Assembly (NCBI GenBank): GCA_012931725.1
Contig: CM022947.1
Span: 24,575,731 to 24,639,730, forward strand
Source: Litsea cubeba
Lineage: Eukaryota > Streptophyta > Magnoliopsida > Laurales > Lauraceae
Reading direction: 5' to 3'
Length of the DNA: 64,000 bases
Positions 23,224 to 33,001 of the stretch are shown piece by piece (position 1 is the first letter of the stretch; the number at the start of each line of letters is the position of its first letter). A model generated the notes under the pieces. It worked only from the letters and a program-made list of their open reading frames with translations, had not been told where the DNA came from and did no database searches. Position numbers and translations under genes: made by a program.

Positions 23224-24210
23224 GTGCAGCGACGAGTTGCTTAACTTTTGTAGTCGATGTGCCTCGATGAGATTTTGTGAAGGAAAGCTTGTGACTTGAC
23301 CAAGAGTCTTTGAGCAGTCTTTCTTTTGGTATTTGTAGCCTTTTGAGCTTCCAGGGGAATTTTATGGTAGTGAAAGGGGTCACGTCCATCTCGAGGCAAA
23401 GTTTTGAAGATGACATCGGGGATGTGGATTTGGGTTCTGACTACGTAGGTTGACCCAACAAGCTGTATGTGGAATGTTGGGGGGTCGATTTTGGCTTTGA
23501 TCTTGTGACCTAACAGGCTGTATGTGGCAAGTTAGGGGATCAGGTTTTGACTTTTGGTTTTGGTCTTGTGACCTAACAAGCTGTATGTGGCAAGTTAGGG
23601 GACCAGGATTTGGTTTGGATTTTTTTGCTGAATGTCAATTTCAAGATTTTGGCTCAATTTGGTAGATGAGGCTGGATGGTTTGATTTTTGGAAGCTCATG
23701 GGGCTTGGAATTTTTTTTTGTATGGTCCAATCAACTCAAAAGAGGCATGGAACCATTTTTGTAAGCTCTTGGTAAGAGGGATTTCTCTTTGACTAAAAGC
23801 CCAAATTTTTTTTTTTAGTGCCTAGGTGGTCAAACCTGGCTCATATGGGCTAACCCATGGGACCTTAAGCTTTTTGGAATGGCTTAGATCTCATATGGTG
23901 TCATTTTTGTAAAGAATATCTAAAAATATCTCCTCTGGATAGAGAATATCTAAGAATATATTTACTTGGAGAGAATCTCTCATGTTCCCTTTATTTTGGG
24001 AGAGAATATCTCAAGATATCTTCCTTTGGGAAAGAATCTTTCATTGATCCTATATTTTGGGAGAAAATCTCTCATTGATTTTTTTTTGGGAGAGAAACCC
24101 TCAAGATATCTTTCTTTTGGGAAAGAATCTTTGTAATTTCTTTCTTTTGGTAAGATTACTAATTAGTAACACTTACCTTTTTCTTCTTTCCTTCTTTGGT
24201 TTGCTCTCTT
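23224..24210 (+). other. Ogre non-coding region upstream of the antisense gene
   Basis: Contains three direct copies (about 23450-23610) of a unit with CAAGCTGTATGTGGCAAGTT, and a second array (about 23910-24140) of GGGAGAGAATATCTC-like units. No protein-coding signal is seen. It lies directly before the TATA-like box of the plus-strand gene and may hold its promoter. Confidence 0.55.
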
Positions 24211-24220
24211 CTATAAAAAA
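24211..24220 (+). promoter_or_regulatory. Putative TATA box of the antisense plant-mobile-domain gene
   Basis: CTATAAAAAA lies about 130 bp before the ATG at 24342, followed by a CT-rich leader with repeated CTTCTTC and CAAGA motifs. Spacing and composition suit a plant core promoter reading the plus strand, opposite to the retrotransposon genes. It is inferred from sequence only. Confidence 0.5.
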
Positions 24221-24351
24221 CAAGGAGGAGGTTGGATCTCTTGCTCTTATTGCTTTCTTTTGCAACAATCCCAAGAGGGCTTCAAGACCAAGAGTTCTTC
24301 TTCTTCAAGATCTTCAAGACTTTTCTTCTTCTTCTCCATCAATGGCTTCAA

Positions 24352-25081
24352 GTAAGTTCCCTTTTTCAAGAAAACCCCATTGTAGGAAAAAAGTTCTTTC
24401 TTCTTTTCTTTTTGTTTCTTTCTTTTCTTTTCTTTTTTTTTTCACGTGTTTGCTCTTTTTTTTACACGTTTTTTTTTTCATGCTTTCTTCTTCTTCTTTT
24501 TTTGCATGTTTTTTTTTCTTTTGTGGGCCGTACGGACAGATCCGTACGGATCTAGCTGTACGGCCACGTGGCCTGTGGGCCAGCCCCTTTTTCTCTTTTT
24601 TTTTTTGCTGATCCTTTCTTCTTTTTCTTTGAGAAAGTTTTTTTTTTCTTCTTTTTTTTCTTTCTCCCTTTTTTTTTTTGAGAAAGTTTCTTTTTTCCTT
24701 TTTTTTTTCTTTTTCTTTTGCTCATCATGATAATGCCCCCCCTTTTTTTTTGGCAACCCTAGATGTTCATGTATGCATTCTATTGTAAATTGAATTTGTA
24801 GCATGATGTGATAGCATACCTGGAAGTTTTCGCAAATTTGGGAATTTGGAGCTTGCAGCGATGTTGAGCCCTTCCTGATTTTGCGGAGACTTTGAGGTTT
24901 CGAAAGTTTGGAGTTTCAGAGCTCGCAGCAATGTTGAGCCTATCTTTAAGCTTTCTATTTCTTTCGGGATAGTTCCTTTTCTTCGAAATTGCCCCGGCAT
25001 CATGTCAAAATTTCGCCAGATTTTTTTTAGCGAAATTCTGTCATTTTGATGTTTGATCTTTTTCTTTTCTATCCTTTGCAG
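24352..25081 (+). other. Leader intron of the antisense gene
   Basis: Starts GTAAGTTCCC and ends CTATCCTTTGCAG. It is T-rich throughout, as plant introns are. Splicing joins ATGGCTTCAA to GTGGTTCTTCC in frame. Several long T runs fall near 24430-24750. Confidence 0.7.
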
Positions 25082-28000
25082 GTGGTTCTTCCAGAACGAA
25101 CAAGAGTAAAGAGCCTGCTACAAGCGTACCTCGTCGATCTGCTAGATCTTCTAATTCGGCCGTTCAGCAGGCTTGGGAGAAGGTCCAGTATGTTGAAAGA
25201 AATTTGGAAGAGTGCGACTCCCTCAACAGAGATGAGATGAGGCAGCGACTGATCGCTCTCAAGGGAGAGGAATTCTATAAGATCATGGTAAGCAGTCGTC
25301 CATGGGTGATGGAAGATTAGAGTGTTTTACCCAAGCCTACCTTCTTCTTTGGGGATGCCGTCCCTGATGACATGACATACCAGAGGAGATGTTTTCAGTT
25401 CTCTTTCACAACAGATGGTGAGAAGAAGACTGTTGCTACCTGGTCGACGTTTGATCGCACCGTCTCGATCATGAGCCTTGCCCCCACGTGCTCTAAGAGG
25501 GAAGATCCTCCAAGCTGACTGAGAAGGACAAATGTAATCAAGACCGGGGTTTTGGTTGGAGGTTCTCCTGGATATACGGAGAGGTCGCCTGCTGACATGG
25601 ACCTGTTGATGCCATCCAGCGGCTACCAGGGCTCTGATTATCCGTCGGTCGATTTGAGACCGGTGGGCCTTGGTATTTTCAGCAGTGACGGCAGCAATTG
25701 GATAACGCATTTTCGACTTCGTGGCCGTTTCAATGCTAACTCCAAGTGGAAGTCGTGGACTGATCGCATCCTGCTGATTGGTGGCGCCGTTTTGAAGGAA
25801 GCAGGGATTTTTGATGCGGTCCGTGCCTTTAGGGAGATCGTGATCTTTTCCGACGAGGCCTTCATGGCTATGTTGGAGTCATTCCTTCCACAAACCAATA
25901 CCTTCGTTGTGACGAATGGTGAGATTGGTTTCTCTTTGAAGGAGCTGAGCGCCATTACTGGATTGCCCATCCTTGGAAAATTCTATTAGGAGTTTATGCT
26001 GATCGACAGTGTCCTTGAGGAGCAGTCTGAGGAGTTCAGGCTTCTGTACTTTCAGCTCGTCGCCTTCTATGATTTTTTGAAGGAGAATGAGGGTTTGAAA
26101 GTTAGATCCAGCAGTTGGAAGAGTTCTAGCTCTTTGTTCCCTAACTTTTTTGACAGCAGGGAGTCTTCTGATAGTGCGACCCAGGAAGCCAGGGCTCAAG
26201 ATCCAAGTTCGAAGAAGATCTTGGCTATGCAAGAAGAGTTGAGAGATTTCTGTGCGAGTACAAACGCCATATGTCCTAACATTGCACTGCGGAGAGATCT
26301 TGCTGTGTACCTCACTTATTGGCTTGGTGAGGTTATTTTTGCTGGAGGAGATGGAATGCACATCAGGCCACATTGTATTTTTTCGGCTTGTCAGATGGCA
26401 TTTGGAGAGCAGCTTGCTTTGGTGCCAGCTCTTTACTCCTACCTGTGTACCGAACTGCAGGCTGCTGCTTTTTTGGTTCAGCTTGGGCTTCCCATGAACA
26501 GGGTATTTTCGGCCCACATCTTTTATTCATGGTATGTGTACCACTGTCCTGGCTTCCACCGGCTGGGTGCTGCACAGGATGATGATCCTCTGATGATTCG
26601 GCTGGCTAAGGGCAAAGTCGTGTCCGAATCACTTTTGTTTGCCCGCATGAGGATCCGACGGTTCAGGGACGTCGAGATGGGGCAGTCTTCAGTGAAGCTT
26701 TCTCCGGAGTTGTGGAAGAAGGCTTTTGATTTTGGTGCCTCCCGAGACTCTACCAGGGCGGGGTCGAGAAGGCATTACTCCTTGACGAACGCAGAGAAGG
26801 AGTGGCTTTTCAGCATACGTGTCAGCACGATGGTGTACCGCAGACATCTTTTCGTCGACATCCAGCCGTATGTACCCTCTGGGTTTGCTTTGCAGTTGGG
26901 CTTTTCTCAAGGCGTTGTTGGAGCGCCTTCAAGCATGGTGAAGCGCTTTGGAGGTTTACAGGACAGGAGAAATGCATGGGCTTTCTATAGTGCTGAAGAC
27001 ACTGCAGCCATGATCTCTTATCCAGTGTTGTTGACTTCCCGGACTGCCGGCTTTGCGAAGTGGTTCGCGGAGAGCTTTTCGGCATATCGGGGGTTTTCCA
27101 AGAAGGAGCTTGATGTGAAGCTGGCATCTGTAAAGGGCCTTGGAAAGTCGGATGGCGTCCGGCGAGAGGAAGTTTGGGCCTTCATTTCTGGAGAGATGCA
27201 CAAGATAGGCTTTCTCGGTGACCAGGGCGTCATTGGTTCTGAAGCTGTTCGAGAAATACCTGATGAGGCTTTAGAGCAGCTAGAACAAGAGGAAGCTGAA
27301 CTTGATGCTTGGATGCAAGCGGCACAGAGGCAAGCTTCCGTGGAGTCTACTGGCAAGAGTAGACCATCCAGTGAGGAGTCAAGTGGGAGACCTGACTCTG
27401 ACAGCGCGGCAGGTTCCTCTAAGAAGTGAGCCCGCAGGAGTAAGAGGAAGAGGAGTCATCATCGCAGCAGGGGGCAATATGAGGACTCTCCTGACATAGA
27501 TGTCCCTCTTACTATTAATGAGGATGTGCCAGTGGATGCTGACGAGCCTCCTAAGAAGAGAAGCCGAGAAGAAGAGACCGTTGGTGAAGGTATGATTCTT
27601 CCTATTTCTCTTTCCATTTCTTTTCATGGGATTTTTCCATGTATTGATTTGTTTTCTCTCCCTGCTGCTCCTCTTTTTTTTTAGTAGATGAAGATTTGGC
27701 GATGCCTGAGGTTCCAACCGATGAGGTGGTGACGGATCCTGTCGGGGCACCTAAAGAAGAACCGAGGGACTCTGGGGTGAATCCAGAATCTCCAATTGGT
27801 ATAACTTCTTTTGCTTTCTTTTTTTTGTGTCTGTGACTTGGTTTGCTAACATTTTTCTTGTCAGCTGACTTGCCAGAGGTTTCCGATGACTTTGAACCAT
27901 CGATGGACGCAAATGTTGATGATGCTTCCGATGAGTTCATGGAGGATGAGAGTGTTCCACCAGTCATCGAAGAAGGTATTTTGTAGTAATAACCCTGATA

Positions 28001-28438
28001 ATGATTTTCAAACAGGATCATATTCATACCTTTTTGTGTTTCTTTAGCAGGTTTTGAGGTGACAGCGGAGAGTCCGTTGCTTCCTTTAGAACCAGAGCAA
28101 GGGATGCCAGAGGTCGATCCAGGCGTAGAGGCTCCTGAGACTAGTTCTGACACTGTTGACGAGATACCTCCTGCTGAAATTCCTTCTCCAGCAGCTCCAA
28201 CTGGAGAGAGTTCTTTTGTTCCTCTTCTAACGGGGCATGACATGGGCAGCTGACCGACGGAGCGGGGCAAATCTTCAGCTGGGCCATCTCTTCTTTTTAT
28301 GAAGAAGGTGGTGGTGCGGGTTTTGAGCTCTTGGATTAAGACTCTCCTTGCTGGACATTTGGATGCCGGATTTGGCATGATCCAGCATGTGCATGAGATT
28401 CTCGGTGATGCCGAAGAGGCTGGTCTGGATGTCACAGG

Positions 28439-29505
28439 GGTGATCGACCGGATTTCCGGTCCGGCCTAATATGAAGGACCGGACCGGTTTTCATTTTTTT
28501 TTTCATTTTTTTTTCATTTTTTTTTCATTTTCACCTCACATCTAAAAAGTGGGCAAATGTCAAATGAATGAATGATGGGTTTTACAAATGGGTGATGGCA
28601 GGGCCAGTTCTGAATTTTTCAGGGCCCAGGGCAAGAGTAAAAATTAGGCCTATATATACAAACTTAGTGATGACCTCATTCATTTTTCAACCAATATCTA
28701 ACCTATCAAAATCAACTAAAAACTTAACATTCAAAGCATATAAATTCAAACTTCAATATATAAATATTCAAAATAAAAGGTTATAATGTATAAACAAGAC
28801 AAATACTTGTAAGTTGTAACAATTCAATAGTTCATTTACAAGACAAATACTTGTAATTTGCAAAAGGTTCAGATGATTAAATGAATTAAAGGTTCAGATG
28901 TTGATTATGGGGCCCATAGAAGTTCAAAAAAAAATAAATCTACGGCTATAAGGTTTCATAAACTTTTTGTTTTAGTTCCAAATCAAGAGTAATATTGTTG
29001 CATTCAGGGTGAGCCAGGGACTTTTTTAACAAAGCTAAATGCTAACTGGCCATCAAGATTTTAAGTGGGCCCAATTATGATAAATCAAAATCAGTTAATT
29101 TTGCATATAACATTACACATTTTTCAGTGGGCCTAATTATGAAAAAATAAAATTGTGTTGGACAAGGAATTGTGTAACAGTAAACTGAGCATCAAATTTT
29201 TTCAGTGGGCCTAATTATGAAAAATTAAAATTGAGTATACTCATCTAGTAATTTTAATATTAATTTTATTTTCTAGTGAATCTCGTCAATCTCGTTTTTG
29301 GGCCCCCCTGAAAAATGGGCCCCGGGCGAGCGCACTTACCGCCCCCCCCCCCCTTCAGGGCCGGCCCTGGGTGATGGGTTCATGCCTCATGGGCTCGAAG
29401 ATTATGAAAAAATAAAAATAAAAATTATTACTTTAATAAATGCGGTCCGATCTGGTCCGGTTTTGTGGTCCGGTCCGGTCTGCGGCCCGGTTCTGTGCAG
29501 CCCTA
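28439..29505. mobile_element. Non-autonomous hAT element in the antisense gene
   Basis: An 8-bp duplication GTCACAGG (28431-28438 and 29506-29513) flanks it. The ends are rich in GGTCCGG/CCGGACC motifs; the left reads GGTGATCGACCGG and the right ends GCAGCCCTA. This is typical of plant hAT elements, although the left terminus may have lost its first two bases. It separates DVTG from the continuing frame of exon 5. Without the inner insertion it is about 290 bp, so it is a MITE-sized element. Confidence 0.8.
28599..29369. mobile_element. Second non-autonomous hAT element nested in the first
   Basis: Starts CAGGGCCAGTTCTGA and ends TTCAGGGCCGGCCCTG. These are versions of the common hAT terminus CAGGGCCGGCCCTGA. 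A perfect 8-bp duplication GGTGATGG lies at 28591-28598 and 29370-29377. It is 771 bp, AT-rich inside, with no transposase. Confidence 0.92.
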
Positions 29506-30063
29506 GTCACAGGTGCCAGGGCGATCGTTGATAGGATCATTGCGCTGGGTGACAAGTGGTTTGAGACCATGGGTTTGGCTGATGACCAGTTCTTCAAGGA
29601 GATGTTCCTGGATCCTGCTGATAAGGCTAAGTCTGACCTGGATGAGGCTACACAAAGCAGGAAGCAGATAGTCTGAGAGAAGAACTTAGAAGAGCTAGCC
29701 ATCATTGGGCTGACACATGACCTTAAGATCCTTGATAGGGAGGTCGATGAGGCCAGGAAACGTCTTGAGCATTTGAAGGCACAAGTCGCTGCCAAGTGGG
29801 CTGCTATAACAGAGGCTCGCGACAGGGAAAGTGCTCTGATTCACCCGGTTGCCAATGCTGATCGAGTTCTTGAAAGGAGGTCTCAAAAGAACAAACAATG
29901 GCGAACTGCTCGGGAAAAGCTTCCCGGTGTGAAAGAAGGATTGCAGCATTCTCCAGCATCTCATGGCAAGTTCCTGAAGAAGCGTGCCTTAGAATCCCTG
30001 ACGGCTGAGGCCAAAAGTTTGCTTGAGGAGCTGAAATCTTGGCTGGAGACCATTTTTGGTTGA

Positions 30064-31523
30064 GCTCCTTTTTTATTTTATTTTATTTTATTTTTTTTTT
30101 TGTAACAGAAACTATCCTTCTTTCCTTTTTTTGGGACCACATGTATTTTTTGGTACTCTCTTTTTTTGTAGTACTTGGGAACACTTTTTTTTTGTACCGC
30201 ATGTATTTTTTGGTACTCTCTTTTTTTTGTAGTGCTTGTGAACACTTTTTCCTTTTTTTTTTGGTACCACATGCATTTTTTGGTACTCTTTTTTTTTTAT
30301 TTTGTTTTCCCTACGCTCACCTAAATATTTTTGTGATGAAAGTAATTGTTAAATCTGATGTTTTTTTTTTTTGTTTTCCCTACACTCACTTAAATCTTTT
30401 TGTGATGAAAGTGATTGCTAAATGGGATTTGATCAAAAGCTTGTCATTTTGTAAAAATCTTTTGTCAAATGATTGTTTTGGCATGGAAGCCAGATTTTTG
30501 TTTGTGGCATGGAAGCCAATTTTTGTGGCATTGATAGCCGGTTTTGGTGGCATCTATAGCCGGGTTTGTGGCATTGATAGCCGGGTTTTTTAAAAGCTAA
30601 TTTTTTTTGTTTTGTGGCATTGATAGCCGGTTTGGTTTTGTGTGGCATTTATAGCCTGTTTTGGTGGCATTTATAGCTGGTTTGTGGCATTTATAGCTGG
30701 TTTGGTTTTCAATAATGCAAGTATCGACTAAAAGTCGCCTCCCTGCTGAATGTTCTTGCAAGTATCGATGGAATATTGCATCCTTGCTCATTCGGTTGTG
30801 AGTATCGATGGAATGTCGCATCCTTGCGGATTTGGGTGCAAGTATCGATGGAATGTCGCATCCTTGCTTTTAAAAAAAAATTGGTTTTGCGGGTACTGAC
30901 TTGATGTCGTTTCCCCACGATTTTTTGAAATTTGTGGTTTTCTCGAACCTTTGGGTCATGGATATCAACTGAAATGTCGCGTCTCCATGGTTTTTTAGGT
31001 TTTTTCGAAATTTTGAAATTTGGGTTGTGGATATCAACTGAAATTTGCATCTCCACGGTTTTGGATTTTGCAAGTATCGACGAAATGTCGCTTCCTTGTG
31101 ATTTTGGAAGTGTCGAACGTGGTTCGCATGCTTCCAATTTGTGCGAGTATCGACTAAGAGTCGCTTCTCTGCGATTTTTTGAAAAACCAATTTTTTTTTG
31201 TTTAAAGACCCGAGGGTCATAAGTTTTGACCTAAAACCATTTAGGCGATAAAAGGTAGGGTGGACTAGGGTGGAAATCCCTGAATCCGGATTTTGTTTCA
31301 AACCATGAATTTTAGGTTCAAGGGTTGAAAATTTTGGTCAAGTTAGGGAAAGGTTCCTAAACTTGGATTTTTGAACAATGAAACGATGAAAGTAAGCATT
31401 GTTTAAATTTCTAGAAATTTCAACATTTGACATGAAAATTCTAAAAAGGTGGGTTTAGCGAGCGTGTACCTGGAAATCGATTTTGGCCGTACAGGCATTG
31501 CTCTTACCCAGTTGGGTAAGTCT
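30064..31523. repeat. Tandem-repeat region between the convergent Ogre genes
   Basis: Three arrays follow one another: T-rich units with GCATGTATTTTTTGGTACTC (about 30130-30290); about eight copies of a roughly 20-25 bp unit GGCATTTATAGCCGGTTT (30480-30715); and a longer unit AAGTATCGATGGAATGTCGC (30716-31180, about seven copies). The middle motif also occurs in both Ogre LTRs (20890-20955, 40005-40090). No gene is seen. Confidence 0.8.
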
Positions 31524-32440
31524 TCAAGGGTAGTACCGCTTTAAGAACTTGCCGTTGATGAGAAGCATACATCTGTCACCTTCCATGTTTAGGAGTGCAT
31601 ATACGCCGTTGGAGAAAACCTTGTCAATGACGTAGGGTCCCTCCCATTTTGGCTCAAATTTGCCTTTGGACTTGTGAGCGAAGACCATTGGTCTTTTTAC
31701 TGCAAGAACCAAGTCAGTCTTTTTGTAGGCGCGTTGCCTGACCTTTTTGTCGAAAGATCCTGCCATGCGTGCTTGGTAAAGTTCAATGCTTTGTTGAGCT
31801 TCGAGCCGTCTCTCATTGAGATTGTCTAGCTCATGGAGTCGCAATTTGACATTGCTTTCTTGAGTCATGTCATTTCACAAGGATACCCTCAAGGAAGGAA
31901 TTTGTACTTCCAATGGCACGACAGCTTCGCATCCATAGACCAAGGAGAATGGTATACTATGGGTTGGTCCTCGAATGGTGGTTCGATAGGCCCACAAAGC
32001 TTCAGACATTTTGTCGCTCCAGTCTCTTTTGTGACTAGAGACCATCTTCTTGAGGATTTTGTAGAGTGTCTTGTTGAAAGCTTCTGCTAATCCATTTGCT
32101 GCCGGTTTGTATGGAGTCGAAGGACAGCTTTGGATTTTGTATTTATTGCAGAACCTGTAGAATCGATGGTCCCAGAATTGGTCCGTTATCATGGATGAAT
32201 CTTTTGGGTATGCCGAAACGACAAATGATGTTGGTGCGCAGGAACTGAAGGACTGATGAGGTCTTCATTTCGTTGAGCGCAAATGCTTCTGGCCACTTGG
32301 AGAAATAATCCGTAGCGGCGAAGATGAAGCGATGACCTTTGCTCGAAGGGGGAGAAATAGGACCTATGATGTCCATACCCCAGGCTTCGAAAGGCCATGA
32401 AATCGCTGTAAGATGCAGGATCTTCTGTTCGAAGGTGGTT
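31524..32440 (-). pseudogene. Ogre integrase (core and C-terminus, frameshifted)
   Basis: The minus strand encodes an integrase core, the enzyme that inserts the cDNA copy: WPFEAWGMDIIGPI with its first Asp near 32375, FAATDYFSKWPEAFA, and FIHDNGP with the second Asp. After a frameshift near 32190 come ANGLAEAFNKTLYKIL with the catalytic Glu and SLVYGCEAVVPLEVQIPSL. A C-terminal part with KGKFEPKWEGPYVI ends at 31524. The N-terminal zinc-binding domain is missing because the sequence starts abruptly near 32440. The GLAEAFNKTL form is typical of the Ogre/Tat lineage. Confidence 0.85.
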
Positions 32441-32840
32441 CCTCCACAATATTTTCAGAGGCTTCCAGCTCTACGAAACCTTCTAGGGTTTCAAGGGCAT
32501 TTCCAGACCAAGGTTTTGTTCCTTTCCATGGGTCTTCTTGATCATCAATTTTCCCAAGGCTTGCTATGAGATGATCCCAATCGCCTGTTGAAACCGGGTC
32601 GAAGTAGGTTACTTCTTTTGGAGATGAGGGTTTTTCTGGGTCAGAAGACCACATGTCTGTGCCATCGGACAACTCCTCTTCATTGTCTGAGAAATCGTAC
32701 CAATTGGATGAGCTTCCTGAATCTTTGTCAGGTGATTCATCGAAAAGATATCCAGGGAGATCGATGTCTTCATGGACTTGAGATGTTGAGGCTTGGTCAG
32801 TAAATTGACTTTTAAGCATTTGTGTCAACTGTCTCAAAGG
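32440..32840 (-). pseudogene. Ogre pol linker, joined to integrase by loss of RT and RNase H
   Basis: An acidic segment (VHEDIDLPGYLFDESPDKD, then many S/D/E residues) follows a motif with GLGYDPDTPLRQLTQ. It breaks off in front of the integrase core near 32440. In complete elements, RT and RNase H lie between protease and integrase. None of their motifs (such as YIDD or RKLNKAT) occurs in the element, so an internal deletion removed them. Confidence 0.7.
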
Positions 32841-33001
32841 AGTGTCGGGATCGTACCCTAGCCCGTGTGAAGACTTTTCTACACAGCCATAGAGTCTCCA
32901 ATCTTCCAGCTAACTTTTGGTCAAGACGGGCCCCAATGGCGTGAGAATACCGTGGCCTTCTCCCAAACCGACTGGGTTTTGAGCATCATAGCCCATTTTC
33001 T

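Larger units (their letters stand above)
24342..30063 (+). pseudogene. Antisense multi-exon gene with a plant-mobile-domain-like protein (broken)
   Basis: Plus-strand gene lying opposite to the retrotransposon genes. Exon 1 (24342-24351) holds only ATGGCTTCAA. A 730-bp intron (24352-25081, GTAAGT...TTTGCAG) follows. Exon 2 (25082-27589) encodes the main domain, with motifs DYPSVDLRPVGLG, WITHFRLRGRF, GEIGFSLKELSAITGLPILG and NIALRRDLAVYLTYWLGE. The layout resembles plant-mobile-domain/aminotransferase-like proteins found in plant transposons. Exons 3 (27685-27798), 4 (27865-27975) and 5 (from 28051) are acidic and proline-rich, and their GT-AG introns all keep the frame. Exon 5 resumes after two nested hAT elements (28439-29505) with a coiled-coil-like, E/K-rich tail (29514-30063). 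Six in-frame stops (25318, 25516, 25987, 27427, near 28251, 29674) but no clear frameshift mean it is dead yet readable. The family call is moderate, the gene structure strong. Confidence 0.72.

Noticed and set aside
24400..24804. Open frames rich in Phe or Lys
   Set aside because: They come from T runs inside the leader intron of the antisense gene and have no family signature.
27602..28435. 277-codon Ser/Thr-rich frame on the minus strand
   Set aside because: It is the reverse shadow of the acidic exons of the plus-strand gene, whose in-phase GT-AG introns are better evidence.
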